Origin: Lysobacter capsici
GTDB taxonomy: Bacteria; Pseudomonadota; Gammaproteobacteria; Xanthomonadales; Xanthomonadaceae
DNA length: 64,000 nt
NCBI RefSeq assembly: GCF_018732085.1
Contig: NZ_CP076103.1
Coordinates: 868,001-932,000 of the forward strand
Direction of reading: 5' to 3'
Shown here: piece after piece, positions 43,498 to 51,909 of the stretch
Layout of the letters: every line of letters starts with the position of its first letter
Numbering within the stretch: position 1 is the first letter of the stretch
Notes under the pieces: model-generated
The model's database searches: none
The model's input: only the letters and a program-made list of their open reading frames with translations
What the model was told of the DNA's origin: nothing
Translations under genes and position numbers: made by a program

Positions 43498-45396
43498 TCA
43501 GTTCTTCGGCGCGTAACGCAGGGTCACGAACCACTCGCGGCCGGGCTGGTTGTAGTACGACACGGTTTCGTACTCGCGATCGAACACGTTGGCCACGCGC
43601 GCCTGCAGGCTCAGCGCGTCGCTGATCGCGTACTCGGCGCGCAGGTCGAAGGTGCCGTAGCCGCCGACGCGGCTGCTGTTGCCGACATCGTCGTAACGCG
43701 AGCCGTAACCGACCGCGGTCGCGCCGATGCGGAACTTGCCGAACGCGCGATCCAGGTCGATGCGGCCGCTGTGCTTGGCGCGGCGCGGCAGATCGTTGCC
43801 GCGGTAGAAGCCGACCCGGTTCTCGGTGTCGAGGAAGCTCGCGCTCGCCGCCAGGGTCCATTCGGCGAAAGTGGTGTCGATGCCGATCTCGGCGCCACGC
43901 ATGCGCGCGCGTTCGATGTTGTTGGGCAGGTTGATCGCCGAGTCGAAGGTGATCAGCTGATCGACGCGGGTATCGAAGCCGTCGATGCGCGCGTTGAAGT
44001 TATCGCCGCGGTACGCCAGGCCCAGTTCCCAGGTCTTGGATTCTTCCGGCTTGAGATTGGCGTTGCCGAAGAACGGGAAGTACAGCTCGTTGAAGGTCGG
44101 CGCCTTGAATGCGGTGCCGTAGCCCGCGGTCACGCGCCAGCGCTCGGCGAAATTCAGGCCCCACGCGGCGCCGCCGGTGGTGTGGCCGCCGAACTGTTCG
44201 TTGTCGTCGCGGCGCACGCTGGCTTCGAACGACTGGTTGCCGAAGCGGCCCTGGTACTGGACGAAACCGGCCTTGTTGTCGCGTTCGAGTTCGTCGTACA
44301 CGGTGTTGCTGTCGACCTCGTCGCGCAGCCAATCGAAGCCCGCGGTCAACGTGTGGCCTTCGAACAGGTTGAAATCGGCCTGCAAGGTCGCGCTGTCGCG
44401 ATTGGTGGTGAAGAAGCCGATCCGCTGCCCCGGAGAAACGCTACCGGGATACGCGCCCGGGCTCTTGAGATCGTAGTTCTGCGAGCCGTCGACATTGCGT
44501 CCCGCGCTGAGCTGCACATGCACCGTATCCGACGCACGCCAATCGAGCTTGCCGCCGATCACCTGCTGGACGGTTTCGGAATAGTTGCCGAAGTCGCCGT
44601 CGTAGTGGTTTTCGCCTTCCACGCGCAGCGCCTGGCCTTCGATGCTCCACTGATCGCTGATTTCGACGCCGCCGCGCAGCGACAGCGAGTGGCTCTCGTA
44701 GCCGTCGCGGTCGGGCTCGTCGGTGAAGCAGCCGGCGAACACCGGGAAGCCGGCGCCGCGGCAGGCGTTGATGCCCTGGGTCTTGCGGAAGCTGTAGTCG
44801 GCGCCGAACCAGCCGCGGCCGCTGCGGCCGCCGAAACCGGTGCCGAATTCGATGCTGTCGTTGCTGCCGCCGCCGACGTGCATGCGCGGGGCGAAGCCCT
44901 GCTGCTCGCGGTTGGTGAACACCTGGATCACGCCGCCGATCGCGTCGGCGCCGTACAGGCTCGAACGCGGGCCGCGCACGATTTCGATCCGGTCGATCAG
45001 CTCCAGCGGCAGGTCCTGCAGCGCGGCCAGGCCCGAGGTCGGCGAACCGATGCGGATGCCGTCGACCAGCACCAGCACGTGGTCGGATTCGCTGCCGCGC
45101 AGGAACAGCGTGGTCAGCTTGCCGGCGCCGCCCTGGTTGGCGAGGGTGATGCCGGCGCGGCCGCGCAGCAGATCGTTCAGATCGCGTGCCTGGCTGCGCT
45201 GGATGTCGGTGCGATCGAGCACCTCGACCGGGGTCAGCAGGTCGTTGACGCTGACCGCGGTGCGGTTGGCGGTGACGACGACTTCGTCCAGGTCGGTGGC
45301 CTCGCCGGCGGGCGCCGCGGCCGCGACGGTCGGCAGCGCGAGGGCGCAGGCGATGGCGAAGGAAAGGTTCAGGGCACGCAGACTTGCAACCGGCAT
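43498..45396 (-). CDS. btuB: TonB-dependent vitamin B12 receptor, BtuB type
   Basis: This outer-membrane receptor (632 aa) for cobalamin or related corrinoids is energised by TonB. It has a signal peptide (LNLSFAIACALALPTVAAAA), then a TonB box TDLDEVVVTANRT. The plug domain (about 50-165) shows LRGSESDHVLVLVDGIRIG and YGADAIGGVIQVFT, and a 22-strand barrel ends with the C-terminal aromatic WFVTLRYAPKN. The modest size and plug are those of BtuB, smaller than siderophore receptors. A cobalamin riboswitch in the 5' leader supports the specificity strongly. GGAG lies eight bases before the ATG. No other B12 transport gene is in the window. Confidence 0.93.
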   Translation of the reverse strand: MPVASLRALNLSFAIACALALPTVAAAAPAGEATDLDEVVVTANRTAVSVNDLLTPVEVLDRTDIQRSQARDLNDLLRGRAGITLANQGGAGKLTTLFLRGSESDHVLVLVDGIRIGSPTSGLAALQDLPLELIDRIEIVRGPRSSLYGADAIGGVIQVFTNREQQGFAPRMHVGGGSNDSIEFGTGFGGRSGRGWFGADYSFRKTQGINACRGAGFPVFAGCFTDEPDRDGYESHSLSLRGGVEISDQWSIEGQALRVEGENHYDGDFGNYSETVQQVIGGKLDWRASDTVHVQLSAGRNVDGSQNYDLKSPGAYPGSVSPGQRIGFFTTNRDSATLQADFNLFEGHTLTAGFDWLRDEVDSNTVYDELERDNKAGFVQYQGRFGNQSFEASVRRDDNEQFGGHTTGGAAWGLNFAERWRVTAGYGTAFKAPTFNELYFPFFGNANLKPEESKTWELGLAYRGDNFNARIDGFDTRVDQLITFDSAINLPNNIERARMRGAEIGIDTTFAEWTLAASASFLDTENRVGFYRGNDLPRRAKHSGRIDLDRAFGKFRIGATAVGYGSRYDDVGNSSRVGGYGTFDLRAEYAISDALSLQARVANVFDREYETVSYYNQPGREWFVTLRYAPKN

Positions 45397-45536
45397 GGGG
45401 AAGCTCCAGCGCGCGCGCCGTGGCGCACGCGATTACGACAGCGGAATGGGCGGTTGCGGGGGAAGGCGAGCGGGCAGCGGAAGGCGCACGAAGTGCAACA
45501 GCCGCCGCGATGCCCTCCGCATCGCAACCTGTAGCA

Positions 45537-45760
45537 CCCCAAGGCCGGTCTCCGGACTCGCCAGCGGGCCGACGCGGGGTCGACTCCGGTCGCGGCGCCT
45601 TCCCGTGCCTTGCACAGTGGCGGATGCCGCGATCTGACTGGCTTACCGTTGCGGGGGCAGTGCCGGAATGGCGCCGGCTCGTCCGATCGGAGGAGGGCGT
45701 GTCACCGGCTTCCCGTTTCAACCCCGGCGGCGCAAGCCGTGGGGTCACCTTGAAGCGGTG
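45537..45760 (-). ncRNA. Cobalamin riboswitch
   Basis: On the minus strand the leader contains the conserved blocks in order: GGGAAGCCGGTGA (J3/4 side), GCACTGCCCCCGCAACGGTA (core), GCCACTGTGC (B12 box, 45612-45621), GGGAAGGCGCCGCG and GAGTCCGGAGACCGGCC. These match the cobalamin riboswitch consensus closely. It lies 140 bases upstream of btuB. Hairpins such as GCGATGC-GGAG-GGCATCGC follow and may form the expression platform. Exact ends are approximate. Confidence 0.93.
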
Positions 45761-45797
45761 CGCAGTCTACGCGATGCGGGGGGCAAAGTCCGGGCGG

Positions 45798-45967
45798 CCC
45801 TCACCCCAACCCCTCTCCCGCAAGCGGGAGAGGGGCTCGGTAACGCGAGATTGGGTGGAGGCTCTGCCGCTGGAGCATTCGGGCTTGGGGGACCGCCAGG
45901 CGCTCAGCAAGCTCACCGAAGCTCCCTTCTCCTGCGCGGGAGAAGGTGCCCGAAGGGCGGATGAGGG
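45798..45967. repeat. CCCTCACCCC-type composite repeat
   Basis: The left part (45798-45836) reads CCCTCACCCCAACCCCTCTC and contains the hairpin CCCCTCTCCCGC-aa-GCGGGAGAGGGG. The right part (45922-45967) contains TTCTCC-tgcg-cGGGAGAA and ends GGCGGATGAGGG, roughly the complement of the opening. It is related to 13111-13150. It fills most of the gap between the riboswitch and the TfoX-C gene; nothing else is seen there. Confidence 0.7.
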
Positions 45968-46064
45968 CGCTTGCGCTGGCGGGTCAGGCGACGGTCAACG
46001 CCGCCATGCCGCATCGGCCGCTGACCGATACCTCGCACCTCAAAGCCGACCCAACCGGCCGATC

Positions 46065-46499
46065 TCAATCGTGCCGTTCTTCGCCGTCCTGATCGCCGTG
46101 CCGCTCATCGCCGCCGACCGCATCGTCGTCGTCATGCGCCGCCGGACCGCCGTCGTACGCGGAGGCGTCCTCGTGCCGTTCCTCGGCATGCATGGTCGTA
46201 TGCACCGGCGCGGCGGCCGGCTTGTTGCGCGGCGCCGGCAGCAGCGCGGTCGCCGCTTCGGCGGCCAGGATCAGCTCCTGGCGGCGTTCGTCGCTGATCT
46301 CCTGCCAATGGCAGTCGAGCAGTGCGCCTTCGATCGCGTAAAGCAGGTTCAAGGTCGGCTTGAAGCCGGCGCGCTTGACCCGCATGAACGCCTCGACCGT
46401 GCCGATCGCGGCAATATCTTCGTGCGTGCGCAGACCCACCTGGCGCAGCCAGGCCGCGCTTTTCGGGCCGATATTGCGCATCTTGGGTGCCGCGGTCAT
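46065..46499 (-). CDS. TfoX C-terminal domain protein
   Basis: This 144-aa protein has a helix-hairpin-helix domain like the C-terminal half of TfoX/Sxy: MRNIGPKSAAWLRQVGLRTH and DIAAIGTVEAFMRVKRAG (residues 7-45), followed by LLYAIEGALLDCHW. The tail from about 105 is low-complexity, rich in His, Asp and Glu. The N-terminal TfoX domain is missing, so it is not a full competence regulator. The start overlaps the upstream reductase stop as ATGA. The function of stand-alone TfoX-C proteins is not established. Confidence 0.88.
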   Translation of the reverse strand: MTAAPKMRNIGPKSAAWLRQVGLRTHEDIAAIGTVEAFMRVKRAGFKPTLNLLYAIEGALLDCHWQEISDERRQELILAAEAATALLPAPRNKPAAAPVHTTMHAEERHEDASAYDGGPAAHDDDDAVGGDERHGDQDGEERHD

Positions 46500-46978
46500 G
46501 CCACCGACTCCAGGTAAACCTGCGCCAGGGCTTCCAGGCCGGCCTGGTCGTCGGCATCGAACCGGTTCGGCACCGGGCTGTCGAGATCGAACACGCCGAT
46601 CAGCCGCTCGCCTTTGAACAACGGGACCACCACCTCCGACCGCGAGGCCGCGTCGCAGGCGATGTGGCCGGGGAAGTCGTGGACGTCGGCGACGCGCTGG
46701 GTCTGGCGGCTCGAGGCCGCCGCGCCGCACACGCCCTTGTCGAGCGGAATACGCACGCAGGCCGGCAGGCCCTGGAACGGTCCGACCACTAATTCGGTGC
46801 CATCGTAAAAATAGAAGCCGACCCAATTGAGCTCCGGCAACGCCTGGTTGACCAGCGCCGACAGGTTGGCGGCGTTGGCGACGCGGTCGCGCTCGCCGTC
46901 GAGCAGGCCGCGTGCCTGATCGATCAACTGGGCGTACTGCTCGGGCTTTCCGCCCGAAAGTGTGGAGGCTGTAAACAT
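46496..46978 (-). CDS. msrC: Free methionine-(R)-sulfoxide reductase (GAF domain)
   Basis: This 160-aa single GAF-domain enzyme reduces free methionine-R-sulfoxide. The three conserved cysteines of the family are all present: LPACVRIPL, KGVCGAAASS and HIACDAASRSEVVVPL. Typical strands NWVGFYFYDG and LIGVFDLDSP flank the site. Length and order fit the E. coli enzyme. It overlaps the TfoX-C gene by four bases and is divergent from bioD, so the pair forms a small operon possibly related to oxidative stress. Confidence 0.92.
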   Translation of the reverse strand: MFTASTLSGGKPEQYAQLIDQARGLLDGERDRVANAANLSALVNQALPELNWVGFYFYDGTELVVGPFQGLPACVRIPLDKGVCGAAASSRQTQRVADVHDFPGHIACDAASRSEVVVPLFKGERLIGVFDLDSPVPNRFDADDQAGLEALAQVYLESVA

Positions 46979-47145
46979 TCAGGGAGTGTAACAGCGGGGC
47001 CTGCCGCGACTACCATGGCCGGCTGGCATCGCTGGAAAGCGCGAGATGAGTCACATCCACGGTGACTTGAACGCCCGCGCAGCCCACATCTTCGCCGCCT
47101 TGCTCCACCTGTCCAACCTCCTGTCTTAGGCCCCGGCGCTTCCGC

Positions 47146-47850
47146 ATGACCGACTCCCTCCGACTTCCGCGCGGCCCGATGCCCAAGGGTGTGTTCGTCA
47201 CCGGCACCGACACCGGCATCGGCAAGTCGCTGGCCAGCGCCACGCTGCTGCACTGCCTGCGTTCGCTGGGCGCGCGCGCGGTCGGCATGAAGCCGGTCGC
47301 CAGCGGCTGCGACGCCACCTCCGAGGGCTGGCGCAACGAGGACGCGCTGCTGCTGCAGGCGGCCAGTGCGCCGACCCCGCGCTACGACGACGTCAATCCC
47401 TACGCGCTGCCGCAACCGCTGGCCCCGGAGATCGCCGCCGCGCTGGCCGGGGTCGAGATCGCGCTCGCGCCGATCCAGCAGGCGTATGCGCGGCTGTCGG
47501 CGCAGGCCGATACAGTCGTGGTCGAAGGCGTCGGCGGCTGGGCCGCGCCGATCAGCGCCGAGCTCGATCAGATCGACCTGGTGCGCGCACTGGACCTGCC
47601 GGTGGTGCTGGTGGTCGGCATGCGCCTGGGGGCGATCAACCACGCCCGCCTGAGTGCGCGCGCGATCCAGGCCGACGGCGCGCGGCTGGTCGGCTGGATC
47701 GCCAACGGCATCGATCCGCACATGGCGAGCGCCGAGGAAAACTTCCGGATCCTGTGCCGGCGCCTGCCGGTGCCGTGCTGGGGCCGGTTGCCGTATTTGC
47801 CGTCGCCCGATCCGGGCGCGATGGCGGGGTTGCTCACGCCGGTGTTCTGA
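47146..47850 (+). CDS. bioD: Dethiobiotin synthase
   Basis: BioD closes the ureido ring of dethiobiotin from DAPA, CO2 and ATP in biotin synthesis (234 aa). The P-loop reads FVTGTDTGIGKSLASATLL, a Ser for Thr variant after the Lys. Other markers are VGMKPVASGCD, the acidic-metal segment VVVEGVGGWAAPI, and LGAINHARLSARAI. No other bio gene is adjacent, so it is solitary here. The first ATG may be a little upstream of the true start: MPKGVFVTG at residue 12 is an alternative. Confidence 0.94.
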   Translation: MTDSLRLPRGPMPKGVFVTGTDTGIGKSLASATLLHCLRSLGARAVGMKPVASGCDATSEGWRNEDALLLQAASAPTPRYDDVNPYALPQPLAPEIAAALAGVEIALAPIQQAYARLSAQADTVVVEGVGGWAAPISAELDQIDLVRALDLPVVLVVGMRLGAINHARLSARAIQADGARLVGWIANGIDPHMASAEENFRILCRRLPVPCWGRLPYLPSPDPGAMAGLLTPVF

Positions 47851-48140
47851 AAACGCGGCATCCGCGATGCGGGTCGCGCGAAGTTGAGCGTTGCGATGGT
47901 TGGCTGCGAACCTGGGATGCGGCGAGTTCGAATGAGCGGTTCGCGTTTCGGTCCCGGAATCTTGCGGGGCGACAGCCGCACGGTTGTTTCCCTGCGTCGA
48001 AGGCGCGGCAGCGAAGCGATCTAAGCGATCGAGGCGATCGGCCGCGATCCGCGGCGATCAGGCATTCGCCAGCGACCCACCCGCACGGCGACGTTCGCGC
48101 AGGCGACAAAAAACCCGACAGCCTGCGCTGCCGGGTTTTT
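47851..48140 (-). terminator. Gap after bioD with the phasin terminator (stem 48108-48140)
   Basis: Minus-strand stem: AAAACCCGGCAGC and GCTGTCGGGTTTT pair around GCAG with one mismatch and end in TTTTTTGTC, a good intrinsic terminator 38 bases after the phasin stop. The rest of the gap holds only short GCGATC-type repeats (around 48010-48060) and no gene. No separate bioD terminator was found. Confidence 0.85.
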
Positions 48141-48178
48141 GTATCCGCGTTACCAGCCGGAGAGAGAGACGGTTGCGA

Positions 48179-48583
48179 TTACTTCGCAGCGGTCGCCTTG
48201 GTCGCGGCCTTGGTAGCCTTCTCGACGTTGGCCTGGGTGGCCTTGGCGGAGGTTTCGATCTGCGACTTGGCCAGCTCGGCGATGGCTTCGTTGGCCTTCA
48301 CGGTGCGACCGAACGCTTCCTGGCCGGTGCTGACGGCGCGCTCGACGTTTTCGCGAGCGACCTGCACGCCCTTCGGCCACAGGGTCTTGAAGGCTTCCGG
48401 ATCGCGCGCTTCGGCGGCTTCACCGAAGAAAGCGAAGGTCGCGTTGACGCGCTCTTCGATCGCGGCGATCTGCAGACCGAACACGGCGCCGGCGTTGTCG
48501 AGGGCCAGGCGGTTGACCTGAGCGGCCGTGTCCGCGAACTGGCGCGTAGCGGCGGCGAACTGTTCGTTGAATTGCTGGTACAT
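48179..48583 (-). CDS. Phasin family protein
   Basis: This 134-aa helical, amphipathic protein is of the phasin family, which coats polyhydroxyalkanoate granules. Features are YQQFNEQFAAATRQFADTAA at the N terminus, aromatic residues at helical spacing (FAFFGEAAEARDPEAF), and an Ala/Lys/Thr-rich C-terminal tail. There is no signal peptide. It is monocistronic with its own terminator. PHA synthase is not in the window; some family members have stress roles independent of PHA, so the name does not prove granules exist. Confidence 0.88.
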   Translation of the reverse strand: MYQQFNEQFAAATRQFADTAAQVNRLALDNAGAVFGLQIAAIEERVNATFAFFGEAAEARDPEAFKTLWPKGVQVARENVERAVSTGQEAFGRTVKANEAIAELAKSQIETSAKATQANVEKATKAATKATAAK

Positions 48584-49091
48584 GGCTGAGCTCCTGAGTG
48601 AGGGTCCAGACGAAGAACGACTGGATTGTGCGGTGCAGCATAGGCCCGGCTTTGTTGCGATGCAACATCGACCCGACGAGCGGTCGCCAACCGTTCATAA
48701 AGCTCGCCTATTCAGCTGGTTAGCGCCGAGGCAGCTGTTCAGGCAAAGCGTCGCAAAGGGGCGAAACGGGGAGCGAATGCGCCGGGCCGGGCGCGTGTCG
48801 GCCGGCGCTCTTGAGTTCGGTCGGCCGATCGCAGGCACCGTGCATGGGCTGGATGACAGACCAACTATTCGCGGCGCCGCTCATCGCAGCCGAATCGCGG
48901 AATTGCGCGCGCGGTCGGATAACGCGCCGTTGCGTTCCGGCGCAGCGATCGTGAGTGGCGAGGTTGCGGTGCCGCGGGCGAACGCACCTCGCCGGATCCA
49001 GGCCGGCGCGAAGACGAAACAGCGATACGTTCGCGGCCGCGCCGATCGGCGCGTGGTCGGACCGATCCGGCCCGGACTCTAAGGCGTGGCC
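48584..49091. other. Intergenic region between the phasin and queD genes
   Basis: These 508 bases contain no credible gene. AGCTCCTGAGTGAGG just after the phasin start is its ribosome site on the minus strand. The segment 48660-48730 is less GC rich and may contain the phasin promoter. No strong hairpin with a T tract was found that could serve as the queD terminator. Confidence 0.45.
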
Positions 49092-49454
49092 TCAGCCGCG
49101 ATAACGGCAACCCGCGGTGCAGGTCTCGTGGACGACGATCTCGCTCAACAGCGGCAGCACCGGCTTGAGCTGATCCCAGACCCACACCGCCAGACGCTCG
49201 CTGGTGGGGTTTTCCAGGCCTTCGATGTCGTTGAGGTAGTGGTGATCGAGGCGGTCGTAGATCGGCTGGAACGCCTTCTTGACGTCGGCGTAGTCCATCA
49301 CCCAGCCGGTGTGCTCGCCCAGTTCGCCGCGCAGATGCACCTCGATCCGGAACGAGTGGCCGTGCAGGCGCGCGCACTTGTGGCCTTCGGGCACGTTCGG
49401 CAGCCGGTGCGCGGCTTCGAGGGTGAAGACCTTGAAGATATCGACGGCAGTCAT
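49092..49454 (-). CDS. queD: 6-carboxy-5,6,7,8-tetrahydropterin synthase
   Basis: QueD converts dihydroneopterin triphosphate to 6-carboxytetrahydropterin in queuosine synthesis (120 aa, normal). The zinc histidines appear in LEAAHRLP and RLHGHSFRIEVH, with the catalytic Cys in EGHKCARLHGH. The conserved DYADVKKAF, LDHHYLND and ENPTSERLAVW follow, and the general acid/base region VVHETCTAGCRY ends it. The start is the ATG at 49454. It is just downstream of the tRNA-Met gene on the same strand; other que genes are not in the window. Confidence 0.95.
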   Translation of the reverse strand: MTAVDIFKVFTLEAAHRLPNVPEGHKCARLHGHSFRIEVHLRGELGEHTGWVMDYADVKKAFQPIYDRLDHHYLNDIEGLENPTSERLAVWVWDQLKPVLPLLSEIVVHETCTAGCRYRG

Positions 49455-49579
49455 GGCGGTAACCGGTGGCGGTGCGGACGCGGCGCGGCGTCGGTGAGTG
49501 GGGCGGCAGGCGCGTCCGGCGCCGGAAACGAAAAGGCCCGCAGCGCGGGCGGGCCTGGGTCTTGCTGCGCGGGTATCCA

Positions 49580-49656
49580 TGGTGGCTATGGGTGGACTCG
49601 AACCACCGACCCCAGCATTATGAGTGCTGTGCTCTAACCGGCTGAGCTACATAGCC
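49580..49656 (-). tRNA. tRNA-Met (CAU), elongator
   Basis: This is a 77-nt cloverleaf with acceptor stem GGCTATG/CATAGCC and genomically encoded CCA. The D-arm starts AGCTCAGCCGGTTAGAGC, the anticodon loop is CTCATAA (anticodon CAT), and the T-arm is GGTGGTTCGAGTCCACC. The body is close to the E. coli elongator tRNA-Met pattern, which argues against the lysidine tRNA-Ile2. It lies between queD and rppH. Confidence 0.96.
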
Positions 49657-49781
49657 ATGGGGAACCGCGAATTCTTCATGCCGGACGGGCGCTTGTCAAT
49701 CGTCTGAGCGCGGCTTTGCCCGACTTGTCGTCTGCGCCACCCCGTGGCAGAGTCGGTCTCAGTGAATTTGGAGTCCGCATC

Positions 49782-50399
49782 GTGATCGATCCGGACGGCT
49801 ATAGGCCTAATGTCGGCATCGTGCTCATGCACTCGGACGGCCGCTTGTTCTGGGCCCGGCGCGTGCATCGCGACGGCTGGCAGTTCCCGCAAGGCGGGAT
49901 GAACACCGACGAGACGCCGCTCGAGGCGATGTACCGCGAGCTGCACGAGGAAACCGGCCTGCTCCCACAGCATGTCGAAGTCCTCGGCTCGACCCCGGGT
50001 TGGCTGCGTTATCGCCTGCCGCGTCGGGCGGTGCGTCGCAACGACCGGCTGGTCTGCATCGGCCAGAAGCAGGTCTGGTTCCTGCTGCGCTTGACCGGCG
50101 AAGAGTCGGACCTGCGCCTGGACCTGACCGACAAGCCCGAGTTCGATCACTGGCGCTGGGTCGATTTCTGGTACCCGGTGGAGCATGTGGTCATGTTCAA
50201 GCGCGGCGTCTATGCCAGTGCCTTGCGCCATCTGGCGCCGTTCGCGCGCCAGCTCGCCGGTCCCCAGGCGGTCCCCGTACCCAGCCCGGAAGCGCGCCTG
50301 CGCGAGGCGCAGATGGGCGGCTGCGGCCACCCGCCGCGTGCGCGGGCCTTCGGTGGCGGCAATCCGGCCCGCGGCAGCGGGTCCGATTCGGGCGGCTGA
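49782..50399 (+). CDS. rppH: RNA pyrophosphohydrolase
   Basis: RppH removes pyrophosphate from triphosphorylated mRNA 5' ends and triggers decay (205 aa). The start is the GTG at 49782, preceded by GGAG and giving the family-typical opening VIDPDGYRPNVGIVL. The Nudix box is complete, GGMNTDETPLEAMYRELHEE followed by TGL (about residues 38-60), and the segment FDHWRWVDFWYPVEHVV is characteristic. The last 45 residues are Gly/Pro/Ser-rich and variable, as in related bacteria. An ATG-initiated extension of 22 codons upstream lacks homology. Confidence 0.94.
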   Translation: MIDPDGYRPNVGIVLMHSDGRLFWARRVHRDGWQFPQGGMNTDETPLEAMYRELHEETGLLPQHVEVLGSTPGWLRYRLPRRAVRRNDRLVCIGQKQVWFLLRLTGEESDLRLDLTDKPEFDHWRWVDFWYPVEHVVMFKRGVYASALRHLAPFARQLAGPQAVPVPSPEARLREAQMGGCGHPPRARAFGGGNPARGSGSDSGG

Positions 50400-50448
50400 G
50401 CCGGGTCGGGCCTGTCCGGGCAAGCGTTTACGGGCTTGTTGGTTGCGG

Positions 50449-50467
50449 TTAATTGACAATCATTCGC
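50449..50467 (+). promoter_or_regulatory. Fur-box-like site upstream of bfd
   Basis: The sequence TTAATTGACAATCATTCGC matches the 19-bp Fur consensus at about 12 positions, including TGA-x-AATCATT in the core. It lies 57 bases before the bfd start in an A+T-rich pocket. Iron control of bfd is usual, which supports the call. Confidence 0.6.
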
Positions 50468-50523
50468 ATCCGTGGCGGAATGGCGCTGCAGCCACTTGGC
50501 TGCATGACCGAAAGACCTGCGCC

Positions 50524-50727
50524 GTGTACGTCTGCATCTGCAACGGAGTCACCGATCGCGATATCCGCCAGGCCGCCGAAGCCGGTTGCCGCAGCGTGCC
50601 CGAGCTGACCATGCGCACCGGTGCCGGCGCCAATTGCGGCAGCTGCCTGGAACTGGCGAGTTCGCTGCTGGAGCAGGCGCGCAACGTGCGTGAGCTGCCG
50701 TTGAACGTGATGCAACAGGCCGCCTGA
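50524..50727 (+). CDS. bfd: Bacterioferritin-associated ferredoxin
   Basis: Bfd is a small [2Fe-2S] protein (67 aa) that reduces bacterioferritin iron so it can be released. The four cysteine ligands are in MYVCICNGVTDRDI (C-x-C) and GANCGSCLELA (C-x2-C), exactly the Bfd/Fer2_BFD pattern. The start is the GTG at 50524; the ribosome site is weak. A Fur-like site lies upstream. Bacterioferritin is encoded 291 bases downstream on the same strand, the expected functional partner. Confidence 0.93.
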   Translation: MYVCICNGVTDRDIRQAAEAGCRSVPELTMRTGAGANCGSCLELASSLLEQARNVRELPLNVMQQAA

Positions 50728-51018
50728 GCCGTCGCAACATCGTGTGATTCGGGCCAGGCCCGACTTCGAGTTCCCCTTCCGGATATTCACCGCAGCCCTC
50801 GCGCTGTGGCCCGGCCTTGTCCTGCGAACCGACTCGGTGATCCGAGCCGCGATCGCCCGTTGCGCATAGCATCCCGAACCGCCCCGCGTCCGCCATGGGT
50901 AGCGCCGTAGCGACCCCAACGGCACTGATTCTCGCCTCCCGTTGCGCACGATTCGCGTTTCGTCATGGCTTGGACGAAACCGCTAGAGTGCCGCCCATTG
51001 CAACGTCGGAGCACGGCC

Positions 51019-51489
51019 ATGAAAGGCGACCCCAAGGTCATCGAATTCCTCAACAAGGCGCTCTTCAATGAGCTGACCGCGATCAACCAGTACTTCCTGC
51101 ACGCCAAGATGCTGAAGAACTGGGGCCTGAAGGAACTGGCCGAGCACGAGTACCACGAGTCGATCGACGAGATGAAGCACGCCGACAAGCTGTCGGACCG
51201 CATCTTGTTCCTCGACGGCCTGCCGAACTTCCAGGCGCTGGGCAAGCTGCGCATCGGCGAAAACCCGCGCGAGCTGCTGACCTGCGACCTGGCGCTGGAG
51301 CTCGAAGCGATCCCGCTGTTGCGCGAGGCGATCAAGTACTGCGAAACCGTCAGCGACTACGTCAGCCGCAAGCTGTTCGCCGATATCCTCGATTCCGAAG
51401 AAGAGCATGTCGACTGGATCGAAACCCAACTGGCGTTGATCGAGCGGTTGGGTGAGCAGAATTATCTGCTGACCAAGATCGAGGAGTGA
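51019..51489 (+). CDS. bfr: Bacterioferritin
   Basis: Bacterioferritin forms a 24-subunit iron-storage shell with haem at dimer interfaces (156 aa, usual 155-160). The ferroxidase ligands are visible: Glu in ALFNELTAINQYF, EMKHADKL with the Glu and His pair and the haem-ligand Met, a Glu in LALELEAIPLL, and SEEEHVDWIE. The chosen ATG has GGAG upstream and gives the family start MKGDPKVIEFLNKAL. The 291-bp gap after bfd contains no gene and no clear terminator, so the genes may have separate promoters. Confidence 0.96.
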   Translation: MKGDPKVIEFLNKALFNELTAINQYFLHAKMLKNWGLKELAEHEYHESIDEMKHADKLSDRILFLDGLPNFQALGKLRIGENPRELLTCDLALELEAIPLLREAIKYCETVSDYVSRKLFADILDSEEEHVDWIETQLALIERLGEQNYLLTKIEE

Positions 51490-51654
51490 GTTTGCAGGAG
51501 TGAGGAACGAGTGGGGCTTTGAAGCCCGCTGTTTCCAGGGATTTCGGTTCTAGCCAGCCAGCGACGTGGATGACGTAGCCAGCCCGCCAAGATCGTGATC
51601 TGCGAAGTGCGATGAGATTTTCGCTTCTTGCTTCCGCCTTGCTGTTGAACGCAT

Positions 51655-51689
51655 AAAAAAGCCGCCGGCGATGAGCTGGCGGCTTTTTT
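51655..51689. terminator. Bidirectional intrinsic terminator after bfr
   Basis: AAAAAAGCCGCC pairs with GGCGGCTTTTTT around an 11-base loop. The A and T runs make it work for bfr and for transcripts from the convergent DUF4126 gene. Confidence 0.9.
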
Positions 51690-51743
51690 CGTTGCTGCGA
51701 TTGGAGCGGGTGCTTGATGGTTCGCTGATGATCTGAGCGCAGT

Positions 51744-51854
51744 GCGTCGGGGCTGAAGCCCCTCCCACAAAAGACTTCAAACAATAGTCTTCGTTGCGGC
51801 CACTGATCTTCGCTGCGGCGAGGTCTTTTGTGGGAAGGGCTTCAGCCCCGACGC
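51744..51854. repeat. Inverted pair of GCGTCGGGGCT...CCCACAAAAGAC elements
   Basis: The left arm (51744-51775) begins GCGTCGGGGCTGAAGCCCCT and ends CCCACAAAAGAC. The right arm (51823-51854) is its reverse complement with one difference. This pair and the terminator occupy the 420-bp gap between bfr and the DUF4126 gene. The same family recurs at 56218-56340 in the opposite arrangement. Confidence 0.85.
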
Positions 51855-51909
51855 TTTTCCTTCGGGTCGCTGCGCAACTGCACCCGACCATCGCGCCCCA
51901 GCAACGAAA

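Noticed and set aside
49580..49656. tRNA-Ile2 (lysidine-modified CAU)
   Set aside because: The anticodon alone is ambiguous, but the acceptor, D-arm and anticodon stem follow the elongator tRNA-Met pattern.
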